From CAZSSM01 sp964609385 (GTDB lineage: Bacteria; Planctomycetota; Planctomycetia; Isosphaerales; Isosphaeraceae): 64,000 nucleotides of DNA. A program made the translations under genes and the position numbers. The stretch is from positions 1-64,000 of the forward strand of contig CAZSSM010000010.1 in the NCBI GenBank assembly GCA_964609385.1, written 5' to 3'. Of the stretch, positions 29,501 to 38,084 are shown one piece after another; within the stretch, counting starts at the first letter, position 1, and the number at the start of each line of letters is the position of its first letter. The notes beneath the pieces were generated by a model. It was given only the letters and a program-made list of their open reading frames with translations, was not told where the DNA came from and did no database searches.

Positions 29501-30841
29501 GCTGACCGTCCAACCGTCCTTGCCGAACGGCGTCCAGATCCGAGGAGCCACGCCGAACTCAGAGACCGGAGAACCCAACGGGGCGTTTTCGAAGTCGTTG
29601 GCGCCCAGCGGGACCGGGCCACCCTGACCAGTCACTTCGAGGTTGTCGATGACCCAATACCAGTCGTTGCCCGCCTCAACCATGCCGAAGTCCAGCCGCA
29701 TCGACTGGGCACCGGCCGGGTTTTCCAGCGGAAGGCTGATGGTTTCGTTAAGGGCGTCGGGCTTGAAGAACGGGCTGCTGGAGTCCGACTCCCACCGCAG
29801 GATCTCGGTCGGACCGACCTCTGTACCGGACGCGTCGATGTAGGTGATCGTGATGAGCGCTGTCTGGGTGTCTTCCGAGCGCCAGCCAGAGTCGAAGTTC
29901 AGGACCGCCGTGCCGGGAATGACCCCCTCCAGCGAGATGTCCGGTGTGGTCAGAAAGGCATCGAACAGATCGTTGCCGTCAGCATCGGTGCCCGATTGCG
30001 GACTGGCATCGGCCCACTCGTCCGGGTCAGCCACCGCGACGATGCCCTGGCCATTGGTGAAGCTCTGGCGACCCTGATCTTCGGCCACGGTCGACCACCA
30101 GTAGAGGTTGGTGAACGACCAATTCTCCCACTCGGCGGCGCCGAAGAGCGGGACACCGCTGTTGTCGCTGGTCCATCCATCCGGCGTGGTGTGGGTCCAG
30201 ACCTCGCCGTCGAGCGGGTTGGTCAGGCCGGTGAACTGGTCACGAAGCGGGAAGCTGCTGAAGTCCTCGGAGAAGACCGAGCCGCCCGCGTTGGACACGT
30301 CGATGTTGTCCAACGCCCACCAGCCGCCGTTGACGCCGTTCCGGACAACGAACCGGATCCGCGCCGAGTTGGCCCCATCCGGATTGGCGAGGTCGAACGA
30401 AACGGACTCGACGCCCTGGGCCAGGAAATCGTCCCGGCTCGGGTCAGAGGTGTAGGTCTGGACCGGTTCCCAGTTGGCACCGTTGTCGTAGGTCACCTCA
30501 ACGACGCCGACCATGTTGGCGCCGGGGCTCCAAGCCTGGTCGAAGCTCAAGGTCGCGGGCGAGCCACCGAGAGTGATCGTCGGCGAGCGGAAGAGCGTGT
30601 CGTAGGCGTCGACCGGGCCGAAGGCAGCGAAGGCGGCCGCATCAGCCACGACAATCGTGCGGTCGGCCAACTCGAAGAATTCGCTGCGACCTTCGTCGCC
30701 CGTGACGGTGTACCACCAGGCTTGGTCGACGGCCGCCCACCCGCCGAACTCGGCGAAGTCGAACCGGGCTGTCACGCCGCTACGATCCACACGCCATCCG
30801 TTGGCACCGTTCTGACCTGGAACATTGATGAAATCATACAC
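26582..30841 (-). CDS. Large repeat protein with five ~205-residue units and RTX calcium-binding repeats
   Basis: 1419 residues, very acidic. The first ~1050 residues are five copies of a beta-rich unit, each with a W-x-x-W core (AEWRQWTIAPAQFWVQVAG; PEWAGWAFAQQDWWTQIEG), a GDQDRS-x-F turn, V-A-D-x-D-EWDDA, and a closing WWAIDNI segment, a pattern like lectin or jelly-roll modules. After a linker, residues about 1140-1345 are RTX nonapeptides (GGGGDDSIV, GAGDDTLEGN, GGEGADFLDGGNG) that would bind calcium and usually direct type I secretion. No signal peptide is present, in line with that route. The start is a GTG; the frame stays open about 31 codons further up without a start, and that stretch resembles the edge of a unit. 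Confidence 0.85.
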   Translation of the reverse strand: MYDFINVPGQNGANGWRVDRSGVTARFDFAEFGGWAAVDQAWWYTVTGDEGRSEFFELADRTIVVADAAAFAAFGPVDAYDTLFRSPTITLGGSPATLSFDQAWSPGANMVGVVEVTYDNGANWEPVQTYTSDPSRDDFLAQGVESVSFDLANPDGANSARIRFVVRNGVNGGWWALDNIDVSNAGGSVFSEDFSSFPLRDQFTGLTNPLDGEVWTHTTPDGWTSDNSGVPLFGAAEWENWSFTNLYWWSTVAEDQGRQSFTNGQGIVAVADPDEWADASPQSGTDADGNDLFDAFLTTPDISLEGVIPGTAVLNFDSGWRSEDTQTALITITYIDASGTEVGPTEILRWESDSSSPFFKPDALNETISLPLENPAGAQSMRLDFGMVEAGNDWYWVIDNLEVTGQGGPVPLGANDFENAPLGSPVSEFGVAPRIWTPFGKDGWTVSNEGTPEGGVAEWRQWTIAPAQFWVQVAGDQDRSDFTKAVGNVAIADGDEWDDATRGDGTLNTFMVSEPIDISGIADGNLQLVFDSSFRPFADQTGTVSVSLDGGETFDEILVLDGSTTNDTDFRDSTFTLDIANPGGSNEVILQFAYTEAGNDWWWAIDNIALQDTSGGSPRTFYFEGFSDVEYAFGPVDEVFNGNDGVPGTDDDQSWTQGWAPELPANWTRNGEEIPEGGVTEWRGWHVALEDLWRTTSGNQARNLFTRGQGAIAIADPDEWDDAANQNPGDGYNARMELTVDITDAPANSLVMEVDSSFRPEVNQDGIISVSFDGGASFDQLLFLDSTGSNNSILDFINDHYTFDLANPAGATEAIFKFELVNAGNNWWWAIDNFELNGNDGTFYYFDGFDGVTFEETVDEGNPYDSAYTLPPVWTNQNFEGWTIDNSAMDTSEGRPEWAGWAFAQQDWWTQIEGDQDRSAFTLADNVVAVADSDAWDDYADTPGTTAVFDSTLISPVIDIAGISPNTAFVSFVSHWRNSQSTESSLTAVFTDDSGNEREVEIFNWVSGSGQKDNALNESLNIPLGNLEGEETVQLRFRHAFGTNAWPWAIDNVQVTGIFPLEDIRLDDGNLSIDGTFEDDIFQISDDGVDQVTVIRNGVDLGTFTVTGRVTIDSSFGNDLVDAELIAPIPVVVNAGGGSDTVTTGEGDDSVRAGDDDDIVFTGEGADTVVGGGGDDSIVTARGFDVITDLSGNNFVRAGDGEDVITTGAGDDTLEGNRFADFIDAGDGNNVVDGGGDDDTIIAGSGDDILRGQFGDDLFMGNGGDDTILGGNSRDTMFGGEGADFLDGGNGFDSLLGESGDDVLIDGRGRDTLDGGEGADEYQVNHFGQSSITEMARTNRGDYILRRRDLVDRAVLDADILAVDEMDVLMMFLSAGDDILEVSSDFTGLRVEADGGTGVDLSDIPDEVAENFTLINFED

Positions 30842-30978
30842 GTCCGCGAAGACGTTCGGCTCGAAAACTGGTCCTTGTAGGTCGGGATGACCCGGATCGG
30901 AAAGCCTTCCTGACCCATCGTTGTCAAGGGTTTATGGAGAGATGTCACGCAATTAACTGAATTCCTTCGTTCAGAATC

Positions 30979-32496
30979 TCATTGCCATCGCGATTCATCG
31001 ACCCAAATCCCATGAAATCCATAGGGCACCCGCTGGGGGAGTTGCACTCGGGCGATCGGATCGTCGTCGACATGCCGGGCGTCGACGATGACCAGTGCGC
31101 TTCGACCGGCGACCTCATCGTGGACGTAGCTCAACAGCCAACCGTCATCCTCGGTCTGGCCGTCAGGGTCGGGAACGAAGAGCGGCTCACCCCCTCGGGT
31201 CGACGGGCCATAACTGTGCACGAGTGTGCTTTGATTGGCGAAGTCGTATTTGACCAGATGGGTCATATCGCCACCCATCGCGTAGGCATACCGATGCGGC
31301 CTCCCTACGAGCGTTTCATTGATCCGGGGTAATTCGGCGGGTCGGTCGTTGAGGATCGCTCCTGTGACTTCGCCGGTCTTCAAATCGAACGTCCAACGAT
31401 AGAGATGTGGGGAGACAGCAAAACCAGGCCCGTCACCAGCTTCCGGAGCACCACCCATTCCGAGGTCGGTCGGGAATCCATCGTACCGGATCGCGTCGAG
31501 CACGATTGTCGAGCCGGATCCGCGCTCAAAGGCATTGACGGTGTGGAAGACGTAGCATGAGGATGCTTCGAACCAGCGGATTGCCGAGCCGTCGGCCCCC
31601 TTGGGCAGAATCCCAAACCGTGAGACCCGATCCCGCTCGTAACTCAGCAACGGCTCACCACGGACCAACCGCGCAAAATCGAAGGTCGCCGGCAAGTCCA
31701 GGAAAATCACGTAGTTCTTCGTGATCGCGAAGTCGTGCATCATGACCGCTTCGGGCAGCGCAATCGTCGTCGACTTCCGGATCAGGCCCTCGCGATCCAC
31801 GATGCTGTGGACCAAGTAGGGGGGGACCGGTGAGTAGCCGAAGAGGTACATCTCGCCCGAGTCAGGATCGATTTTCGGATGTGCCGTGCAGGCATGCTTG
31901 AGGGTGCCTCCGAAATCGAAGAGGCCTTCGGTCCCCAGCTCGGGCACGCTGATCAGGTGCGGCGGACCACCCTCCCAGAGCGCCAGCAGGTTGCCATCAT
32001 GCCAGACGAAGGCGGTGTTCCCGGCATTCTTGTAGGGTGGCTCGCCGGCGAGGACCCGCTTGAAATCGGGTGGATCGTTCAGTCCCCCCCAGAGCACCCG
32101 TCCCGCCTCACGCTCTTTGGCGAGTCCGTCGGAGAGCACGAACCGGTTCCGATAGCTGGCCCGGCCGTCACGGAGATAGACCCCGTGCAACATGCCATCG
32201 CCGTCGAACCAGTGATAGTTGCCCGTCGGTGCAAACTGCGGATTGGGGCCGTTTCGGACATAGAGGCCCCGCAAGCTCTCGGGAATCACTCCCTCGACCG
32301 GGAGATCGTCGGCGGTCACCTCATCGAAGACTGGCGCGTAGTTGCCGCGCAGAAAAGGCGAGTCGGGCCAACCCCCCATCGCCTCCGCGAGGGCTGGGTT
32401 CGGCTCGTCTGCTCGAAGACGGATCGATCCACCGAGCAGGCTTGCGCCCGCCCAAGCCCCAGCCGAATGCAAGAAATGACGGCGTGTCAGCCCCAT
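30979..32496 (-). CDS. Carotenoid oxygenase (RPE65/CCD family) with twin-arginine signal
   Basis: A Tat signal (LTRRHFLHSAGAWAGASLLGG) is followed by the seven-bladed propeller of the family: LRGLYVRNGPNPQF, YHWFDGDGMLHGV, and His ligands expected for iron in KHACTAHPKIDP, MMHDFAITKNYVIFLD, YVFHTVNAFE and the C-terminal GFHGIWV. These enzymes split carotenoids or related stilbenes with O2. Export of this protein is unusual for the family but common among planctomycete members. The start at 32496 puts the arginines at residues 4-5; the frame is open back to 32610. Confidence 0.9.
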   Translation of the reverse strand: MGLTRRHFLHSAGAWAGASLLGGSIRLRADEPNPALAEAMGGWPDSPFLRGNYAPVFDEVTADDLPVEGVIPESLRGLYVRNGPNPQFAPTGNYHWFDGDGMLHGVYLRDGRASYRNRFVLSDGLAKEREAGRVLWGGLNDPPDFKRVLAGEPPYKNAGNTAFVWHDGNLLALWEGGPPHLISVPELGTEGLFDFGGTLKHACTAHPKIDPDSGEMYLFGYSPVPPYLVHSIVDREGLIRKSTTIALPEAVMMHDFAITKNYVIFLDLPATFDFARLVRGEPLLSYERDRVSRFGILPKGADGSAIRWFEASSCYVFHTVNAFERGSGSTIVLDAIRYDGFPTDLGMGGAPEAGDGPGFAVSPHLYRWTFDLKTGEVTGAILNDRPAELPRINETLVGRPHRYAYAMGGDMTHLVKYDFANQSTLVHSYGPSTRGGEPLFVPDPDGQTEDDGWLLSYVHDEVAGRSALVIVDARHVDDDPIARVQLPQRVPYGFHGIWVDESRWQ

Positions 32497-32797
32497 CGCG
32501 CGCCCCCTAATCCTTCGAGAGAATTCCACCAAATCGGGCGGAGTCGACGTCGTTGTTGCCAGGCGAACCCTCAAGACGTCATGATCGGAGCCAATGGGGC
32601 TGAGCATCATCGATCCTTGAAGAGCGTTCAGCCCATCGATTCACCGACGCGTCGTAGTGTACCGGGATCGCTTCGATCTCGGGAGTCACCCGCGACTCCG
32701 AGGAGGAATCCTGGCCTCCTGATCGCGCCGTGCCTCATGGTATCGCGAGAGTGTGCATGCCTGCTTGGGTCTACTGGGATCAAACGGACGCCTCACG
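32497..32797. other. Divergent intergenic region upstream of the pilus-like operon
   Basis: About 300 bases. Any promoter of the nine-gene cluster should be here, but I find no clear -35/-10 pair or hairpin. Confidence 0.35.
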
Positions 32798-34030
32798 ATG
32801 AGCGGTTCGCTGGAGTCTCTGTTTGCCGAAGTGATGGCCGGGATTGACCTTCAATCCGAGACCGCCGCCGTCGCCTCGGTCGATCGCTTGCTCGTGTTGG
32901 GTCGAGATATCGAGGCTAGCGACCTCCACCTGCAGCCGACCCTTGAGGGTTTGCAGATCCGAGGGCGGATCGATGGGGTTCTCCAAGATATAGGCCAGTT
33001 CCCGAACATGTTGGCCCCGAAGATCGTGGCGCGATTGAAGGTGATGGCCGGCCTGCTCACGTACAAATCGGATGCTCCCCAGGAGGGACGGATTCCCGAT
33101 CCGATCGAGCAACGCGAGACACGGCTCAGCACGTTTCCCACCCTCCATGGCGAACGCGCTGTCGTCCGATTCCTTCGCGGGCCTGGCCGTTTCCGTCAAC
33201 TGGATGACCTCGGGCTGCCGGACGATGTCGTCGACGATCTCCGATGCCAGCTCGGCGAAACCTCCGGGGTCATTCTCTTGACCGGTCCTTCGGGAAGCGG
33301 CAAGTCGACGACGATCTACGCTTGCCTCCGCGAGATCCTGGATCGTTCAAGGGGGCGTCGATGCGTAATGACGCTTGAGGATCCGATCGAGATGGACGTC
33401 GCCGGTGCCGTCCAGTCCCAGATCAATCCGCAGGCCGGGTTCGACTTAGCCGAGGGCCTGCGGGCGATGCTCCGCCAGGACCCGGAGGTCATCGTCGTTG
33501 GGGAGATCCGCGACGAACCGACCGCGTTGGCCGTTTACAACGCCGCGATGACCGGTCATCTGGTCCTGACCACATTCCATGCCGGTCAGGGAGTCGAGGC
33601 GATCGGACGACTCGTCGAGATGGCCATCGAGCCCTACGTCCTTCGGAGCGGGACTCGGGCCATTCTCGGTCAGCGCCTGGCTCGTCGACTCTGCTCCACT
33701 TGCAAGCAGAGCACTGAGCCACTGGATGCCTCGAGAGTGCTAGGCCTTAAGGTCGATGCGGCCTGGATGGCCGTCGGCTGTCCCAATTGTCGAGGGACCG
33801 GTTACGAAGGCCGGATCGTCCTAGCCGAACTCCTGGAGATGGACCGGATCGGGCTCGATGCATCGCGGATGGACCGGGCCGAGACAGAGGGGCTTGCCCA
33901 ACGGATTGCCGAGGCCGGGGTTGTCGGTCTCCGCCAACGCGCCCGCGACGCGGTTCAACAAGGTCTCACCAGCCCTGCGGAAATCGTCCGCGTCCTCGGG
34001 ATTTCTCGGCGCCCGCTTGACCCCACCTGA
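32798..34030 (+). CDS. GspE/PilB-type secretion and pilus ATPase
   Basis: A hexameric traffic ATPase of 410 residues. Seen: ASDLHLQPTLEGLQIRGRID (N2 domain), Walker A GPSGSGKST, the Asp box (TLEDPIE), Walker B DPEVIVVGEIRD, the His box (LVLTTFHAGQG), and the tetracysteine zinc motif CSTC...CPNC of GspE/PilB. The GspE_N/MshEN domains at the N-terminus of most relatives are missing, so contact with an inner-membrane GspL or c-di-GMP binding is unlikely. It is the first gene of a run of nine. It should drive assembly by extending the pseudopilus. The start at 32798 was chosen over 32753 by the domain start. Confidence 0.93.
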   Translation: MSGSLESLFAEVMAGIDLQSETAAVASVDRLLVLGRDIEASDLHLQPTLEGLQIRGRIDGVLQDIGQFPNMLAPKIVARLKVMAGLLTYKSDAPQEGRIPDPIEQRETRLSTFPTLHGERAVVRFLRGPGRFRQLDDLGLPDDVVDDLRCQLGETSGVILLTGPSGSGKSTTIYACLREILDRSRGRRCVMTLEDPIEMDVAGAVQSQINPQAGFDLAEGLRAMLRQDPEVIVVGEIRDEPTALAVYNAAMTGHLVLTTFHAGQGVEAIGRLVEMAIEPYVLRSGTRAILGQRLARRLCSTCKQSTEPLDASRVLGLKVDAAWMAVGCPNCRGTGYEGRIVLAELLEMDRIGLDASRMDRAETEGLAQRIAEAGVVGLRQRARDAVQQGLTSPAEIVRVLGISRRPLDPT

Positions 34031-34123
34031 CACTTGTCGTAGCCTCGAATCGTGACTCGTGGCCAGGCCGAACCCGTTGGGATTCGGCTCCGATCGCGAT
34101 ACGTCCTCGACAGGTGATGGGTG

Positions 34124-35260
34124 ATGACTTCGACTTCGCAGACTGACTCTGATTCTGACTCGAAGATCCAAACTGTCGGCGGTTCGTCGTTGTCGATCGC
34201 CGACCTCATCGCGCTGAACGAGGAGGTCATCGCTCTGGTCCGCTGCGGCGTCCCGCTCGAGCAGGGACTGCCCGCCCTCGGCGCTCGGCTCAGTCGTGAC
34301 CTCCAACGGCTAACGCAGGAACTGGGCCATGATCTGGAGCAAGGAGTCAGCCTCGATGAAGCCCTCCAACGCAATGCCAACCGGATCCCTCCGATCTACT
34401 TGGAGGTCGTCCGGGCCGGATTGCGTTCGGGCCGGATTGCCTCGGCGCTGGAGAACCTCTCGCGGATGACGAGGCATTACCAGGAGCTCCAACGCGACGT
34501 CGGGCGCTCTCTGCTCTATCCTTGTCTGATCCTAGTTTTTTTCTATTTTGGGATCCTCGGTTTTTTTTGGTTCTTCGTTCCGACTTATCTCCAGACGTTT
34601 CCACTGTTTTCTCCTGTTGAAGACCAACTCCCCTTGGTTCAAGCGTCGATTGCGGTGCTCCGGTGGCCGGCCGAGACAATCGACTACTGGGCTCCGATCC
34701 CACCGATCGTGCTCGCCTTGGCCGTCCTCGCCTGGCTCTGGGACGGCAGAGCACGGAGCTTGCGTGCAGGGTGGCCGGGCTTCGGTCTCGGTCTAATCCC
34801 CGGGGTCAGGGCCGTCCTCCGAGGGGCCCGACAGGCCCTCTGGGTCGAGTTGATGGCCTTGATGATCTCAGCGCGCATGCCCTTGTCCGAAGCGTTCCGC
34901 AAGGCCGGAGCCATCGCTGGCGGTCAAGCCTTGCAGACCGACTCCGAGACGATCGCCGAGGCCCTGGAACGCGGCAACTCAACCCTCGAGGCCGTCTCAC
35001 TCGTGCGTCGAGAACAGATTCCCTCGCGGGCTCGGATCGCATTGCTCGGGACCGATACCGATCCGAACGCGATCGCTCGATCCCTCCACGACGTCGCTGA
35101 ACGGCTTCTATTTGAGGTCCGCGACCGGACCGAAGCCCTTCGAATCGGCTTCGCGATCGTGCCGGTCGTCGTCGTCGGCCTGGTCACCACGCTGATTTAC
35201 GGCCTCCTGTTGTTCGTCCCGTTCCTCGGGATCCTCCAGCAACTGGCGACCCCTTCGTAG
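34124..35260 (+). CDS. GspF-like platform protein 1
   Basis: Type II secretion F domain. A cytoplasmic helical bundle (LNEEVIALVRCGVPLEQGLPAL; GVSLDEAL; PPIYLEVVRAGLRSGRIASALENL) is followed by a membrane segment (LLYPCLILVFFYFGILGFFWFFVP). A second, less regular bundle follows (ALWVELMALMISARMPLSEAF), and a last helix (VVVVGLVTTLIYGLLLFVPFLG). GspF proteins are the inner-membrane rotor that the ATPase turns. A GTG lies directly before the chosen ATG. Member of the operon, 93 bases after the ATPase gene. Confidence 0.87.
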   Translation: MTSTSQTDSDSDSKIQTVGGSSLSIADLIALNEEVIALVRCGVPLEQGLPALGARLSRDLQRLTQELGHDLEQGVSLDEALQRNANRIPPIYLEVVRAGLRSGRIASALENLSRMTRHYQELQRDVGRSLLYPCLILVFFYFGILGFFWFFVPTYLQTFPLFSPVEDQLPLVQASIAVLRWPAETIDYWAPIPPIVLALAVLAWLWDGRARSLRAGWPGFGLGLIPGVRAVLRGARQALWVELMALMISARMPLSEAFRKAGAIAGGQALQTDSETIAEALERGNSTLEAVSLVRREQIPSRARIALLGTDTDPNAIARSLHDVAERLLFEVRDRTEALRIGFAIVPVVVVGLVTTLIYGLLLFVPFLGILQQLATPS

Positions 35261-35339
35261 TCATCCGATCGCCTCCGAACTGTTCATACCCCGATTCTAT
35301 CAATTTTCACCATTTGTCGAATTCTTTGGGACGATCTCC

Positions 35340-36395
35340 ATGATCTCGGTGCCCTCCTTCAACCGCCTTTCCCTCCGCGAGTCCGAAGAGGTTGCCGACA
35401 CCTTGATCGGTGTGATGGGACAGGACGCCCCCCTGGATCAATCCCTTCTCACAATGACCGAATCGTGCGAGTCGCCTCGCGCGCGTCGTGCTCTCAACGC
35501 TCTCGCCCAAGCCATACAGCGGGGGAGCAGTGTCTCCGAGGCTCTCGAGTCGGAGTCGTCCCGATTCCCCGATCCGATCCGAGAGGTCGTCACCACGTCG
35601 ATGAGCCTCAATGATCCTCGAACGGTCCTCACCGCACTCCTGCGGATCCAGAACCGCGGACGGCAGATCACGAACGAGGTCTATCTCCGCATGGTCTACC
35701 CGACCTTCCTGGGCATCATGCTCCTGGCGATCTGGATCTTCATCTCCAGCGGATTGGTTCAGGAGTGCATCTCCATGTATCGGGTTTACGGTCTCGAAGT
35801 TCCGGTGGCTACCGAGATCCTCTTCTTCACCGTCTCTCGATTCCTCGATATGTCAGCGAGCCTGTGGCCGATCATCATCCCCTTACTCCTCGTGATTGGA
35901 AGCATCGCGATCAACACCGCCCAAGGCGGGCACGGCCTGGGATTGCTGATGCCACCAGTCCTGGGTTGGACCAGACGCTGGCTGGCCTGGGCCGAGTTCT
36001 GCCTCAGCTTGGCGGTCCTGGTGGAGTCCGCCATCGCGCTCGTCCGGGCTATTCCCATGGCGGCAGGCACGACGGGACGCCCCGAGATCGAATCGTCCTG
36101 CCAACGAATCGCCGAGCGGTTGACCCAGGGAATCTCCTTGTCTGAGGCGATCGCCGAGGAGCCTCACTGGCCACCCGGCTTGGCCTACCTCATCACCTCG
36201 GGCGAATCGCAACACATCCTTCCCCAGACCCTCCGATTGGCTGGTCGACTCTATCAGACCCGCACGCAAGCCATTGCGGATCTCACCTCCGCACTCCTCC
36301 TCGTCTTCGTTGCCTCATTGCTTGTGTTTTCCCTGCCGGCCATGGTAATCACGCTGTTTCTCCCGATATTCCAGTTGATCCAACAACTCATGTAA
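35340..36395 (+). CDS. GspF-like platform protein 2
   Basis: 351 residues with the same plan as its neighbour but low identity: bundle (VADTLIGVMGQDAPLDQSLL; RGSSVSEALESES), membrane helix (YPTFLGIMLLAIWIFISSGLV), a hydrophobic middle segment (SLWPIIIPLLLVIGSIAI), a second bundle (ISLSEAIAEEPHWPPGLAYLITSGES, where the family has its PxxxxxxxxGE motif), and a final helix (LLLVFVASLLVFSLPAMVITLFLP). Ends nine bases before the next gene. Presumably forms a mixed platform with the other two. Confidence 0.85.
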   Translation: MISVPSFNRLSLRESEEVADTLIGVMGQDAPLDQSLLTMTESCESPRARRALNALAQAIQRGSSVSEALESESSRFPDPIREVVTTSMSLNDPRTVLTALLRIQNRGRQITNEVYLRMVYPTFLGIMLLAIWIFISSGLVQECISMYRVYGLEVPVATEILFFTVSRFLDMSASLWPIIIPLLLVIGSIAINTAQGGHGLGLLMPPVLGWTRRWLAWAEFCLSLAVLVESAIALVRAIPMAAGTTGRPEIESSCQRIAERLTQGISLSEAIAEEPHWPPGLAYLITSGESQHILPQTLRLAGRLYQTRTQAIADLTSALLLVFVASLLVFSLPAMVITLFLPIFQLIQQLM

Positions 36396-36403
36396 GGCGT
36401 GCA

Positions 36404-38071
36404 ATGTCTCAACCTTCGAAGCCTCTGGACATGGCAACGCCGGCGGCACCCCTTCGCTTGCCGACAACCATCGATCCAGCCTCCAGCCTGCGATTGTTTC
36501 GGAACATGGGACGGGGCACGAGTGGTGGTCTCTCATTGCTGAGCTTGATGCTGATCGTCGCTGCGTTGGGCGTTGCGTTGGGATTGGTCTACTCGTTCCG
36601 GGCCCCACTGGCTCGGCTCATCGAGGACACATCGGGAGCGTTGGTGGCCCTGATGATCACGGGGCTGTGCATGGTCCTGGGAGCGGGGCTTGTCATCGGC
36701 TCGCTGATCGCCGAGGGCCGCGGCGCGAACCGACATTGCCGGGAGCTGCTCGCGGATGATCCGCGACTCCGGGACCGACTGGATCGGGCCCGGACCGATC
36801 CGGATATCTTGGCACGAATCGCCCCGGCCTCCTTCCGGCTGAGCCTCGCAGTCCGATTGTTCGGCATGGGGCTGATCGTCCTGGGGATCATCCTGGTACC
36901 AACGATCGTCATTCTCTCCACTGCCGGATCGTCCCAGTTCGGATTCGCCACGCCCTTCCAGTTTGTGTTCGGCATCGTCCCGATCCTCATCATGGTCGGC
37001 CTGATCCTGACCACGTTGCTCGTCTCCTCGGCAATCTTCCACCGCCGCCGCTCCGGTTCACGCGAGCACGTGCTGCTCGAAGCAATCGCGCTGAGCGTCG
37101 AGAATCGCCTTGCAATCGGGCCCGTCCTGATCGCCCTGGCCGCCTCATATCGTCGGCGTCACCGCTATCATCTCGTCCTGATCGCTAAGCTCTATGAAGC
37201 AGGGATCCCGCTCAACGACATCCTGATCCGACTTCCCCACCTCGTCTCACGCGAGACCCGATTCCTGATCCGAATCGGCCAGGCGACCGGTCGGCTCAGA
37301 ACGGCGTTGCAGCACGCCGTCGATACCCGATCGACCGACCTGGAGATGCGACGGCGGATCTCTGGCCAGTTCTTCTACGTGGGTATCGTGGCGACGCTGA
37401 TCTTTCTCATTGCTAGCATCACTTCCCTTGCTTTTTTGCAAGAAATTCAATTGATCATCCGCGATTTCGATCTCAAACCCCCGCCCATCACCCGATCACT
37501 CCAAACCGCATTCGATTTCTTGGGCGCCCAGCCTTTCTTGCTGCTGGCGATTATCTTGGCCCTCTTTTCTGGATTGAGTGCGATGGCGCTTTGGTCAATG
37601 GGTCTCTTACATATCCCGGCCTGGCCGATCATCTCCCGGCTCGCGCGTCCATTTCATTCCGGCAGACTGCTTCGTAGCCTCAGCATGGCCGTCGAGGCGG
37701 ACCAGCCTCTCGAGCCGATCCTGGTCGAGGCGGAAAATCGCTACCCTCGCGTCTGGGTGTGTCGAAAGATCCGTCGCGCCCTGGCACGGTACCGAGCCGG
37801 CACAAGCCTTTGGCCTTCGCTGTTCAGCGTCAGCCTGATTAGTCGGCCCGAGTGGGCCTTGCTGGAGGCGGCCGAGCGAACCGGCAACCTCGCCTGGGCA
37901 CTCCGCGATCGGGCCGAGGCCGGCGAGCGTCGGATCGTCGGCAAGATCACAACCGCCCTGACATTCCTCGTCCCGCTTTGCATCGTTGCGCTAGGCGCTG
38001 CGGTCGCAGTGATCGCGGTCGCGTTATTTCTCCCGCTCATCGAAATGATCCTGAACATCAAGACGACGTGA
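36404..38071 (+). CDS. GspF-like platform protein 3, with extra membrane segments
   Basis: 555 residues. Two N-terminal membrane helices (SLLSLMLIVAALGVALGLVYSF; LVALMITGLCMVLGAGLVIG) and a second pair (LFGMGLIVLGIILVPTIVIL; FVFGIVPILIMVGLILTTLLV) come before the usual F domain: LYEAGIPLNDILIRLP, ETRFLIRIGQATGRLRTAL, then a membrane helix, LSMAVEADQPLEPIL, ISRPEWALLEAAERTGNLAWAL and a last helix (FLVPLCIVALGAAVAVIAVALFLP). The N-terminal addition is about 200 residues beyond ordinary GspF. It may replace the GspC/L/M membrane parts, none of which is encoded nearby; that is inference. Confidence 0.85.
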   Translation: MSQPSKPLDMATPAAPLRLPTTIDPASSLRLFRNMGRGTSGGLSLLSLMLIVAALGVALGLVYSFRAPLARLIEDTSGALVALMITGLCMVLGAGLVIGSLIAEGRGANRHCRELLADDPRLRDRLDRARTDPDILARIAPASFRLSLAVRLFGMGLIVLGIILVPTIVILSTAGSSQFGFATPFQFVFGIVPILIMVGLILTTLLVSSAIFHRRRSGSREHVLLEAIALSVENRLAIGPVLIALAASYRRRHRYHLVLIAKLYEAGIPLNDILIRLPHLVSRETRFLIRIGQATGRLRTALQHAVDTRSTDLEMRRRISGQFFYVGIVATLIFLIASITSLAFLQEIQLIIRDFDLKPPPITRSLQTAFDFLGAQPFLLLAIILALFSGLSAMALWSMGLLHIPAWPIISRLARPFHSGRLLRSLSMAVEADQPLEPILVEAENRYPRVWVCRKIRRALARYRAGTSLWPSLFSVSLISRPEWALLEAAERTGNLAWALRDRAEAGERRIVGKITTALTFLVPLCIVALGAAVAVIAVALFLPLIEMILNIKTT

Positions 38072-38084
38072 ACGGTGCGTTGAC

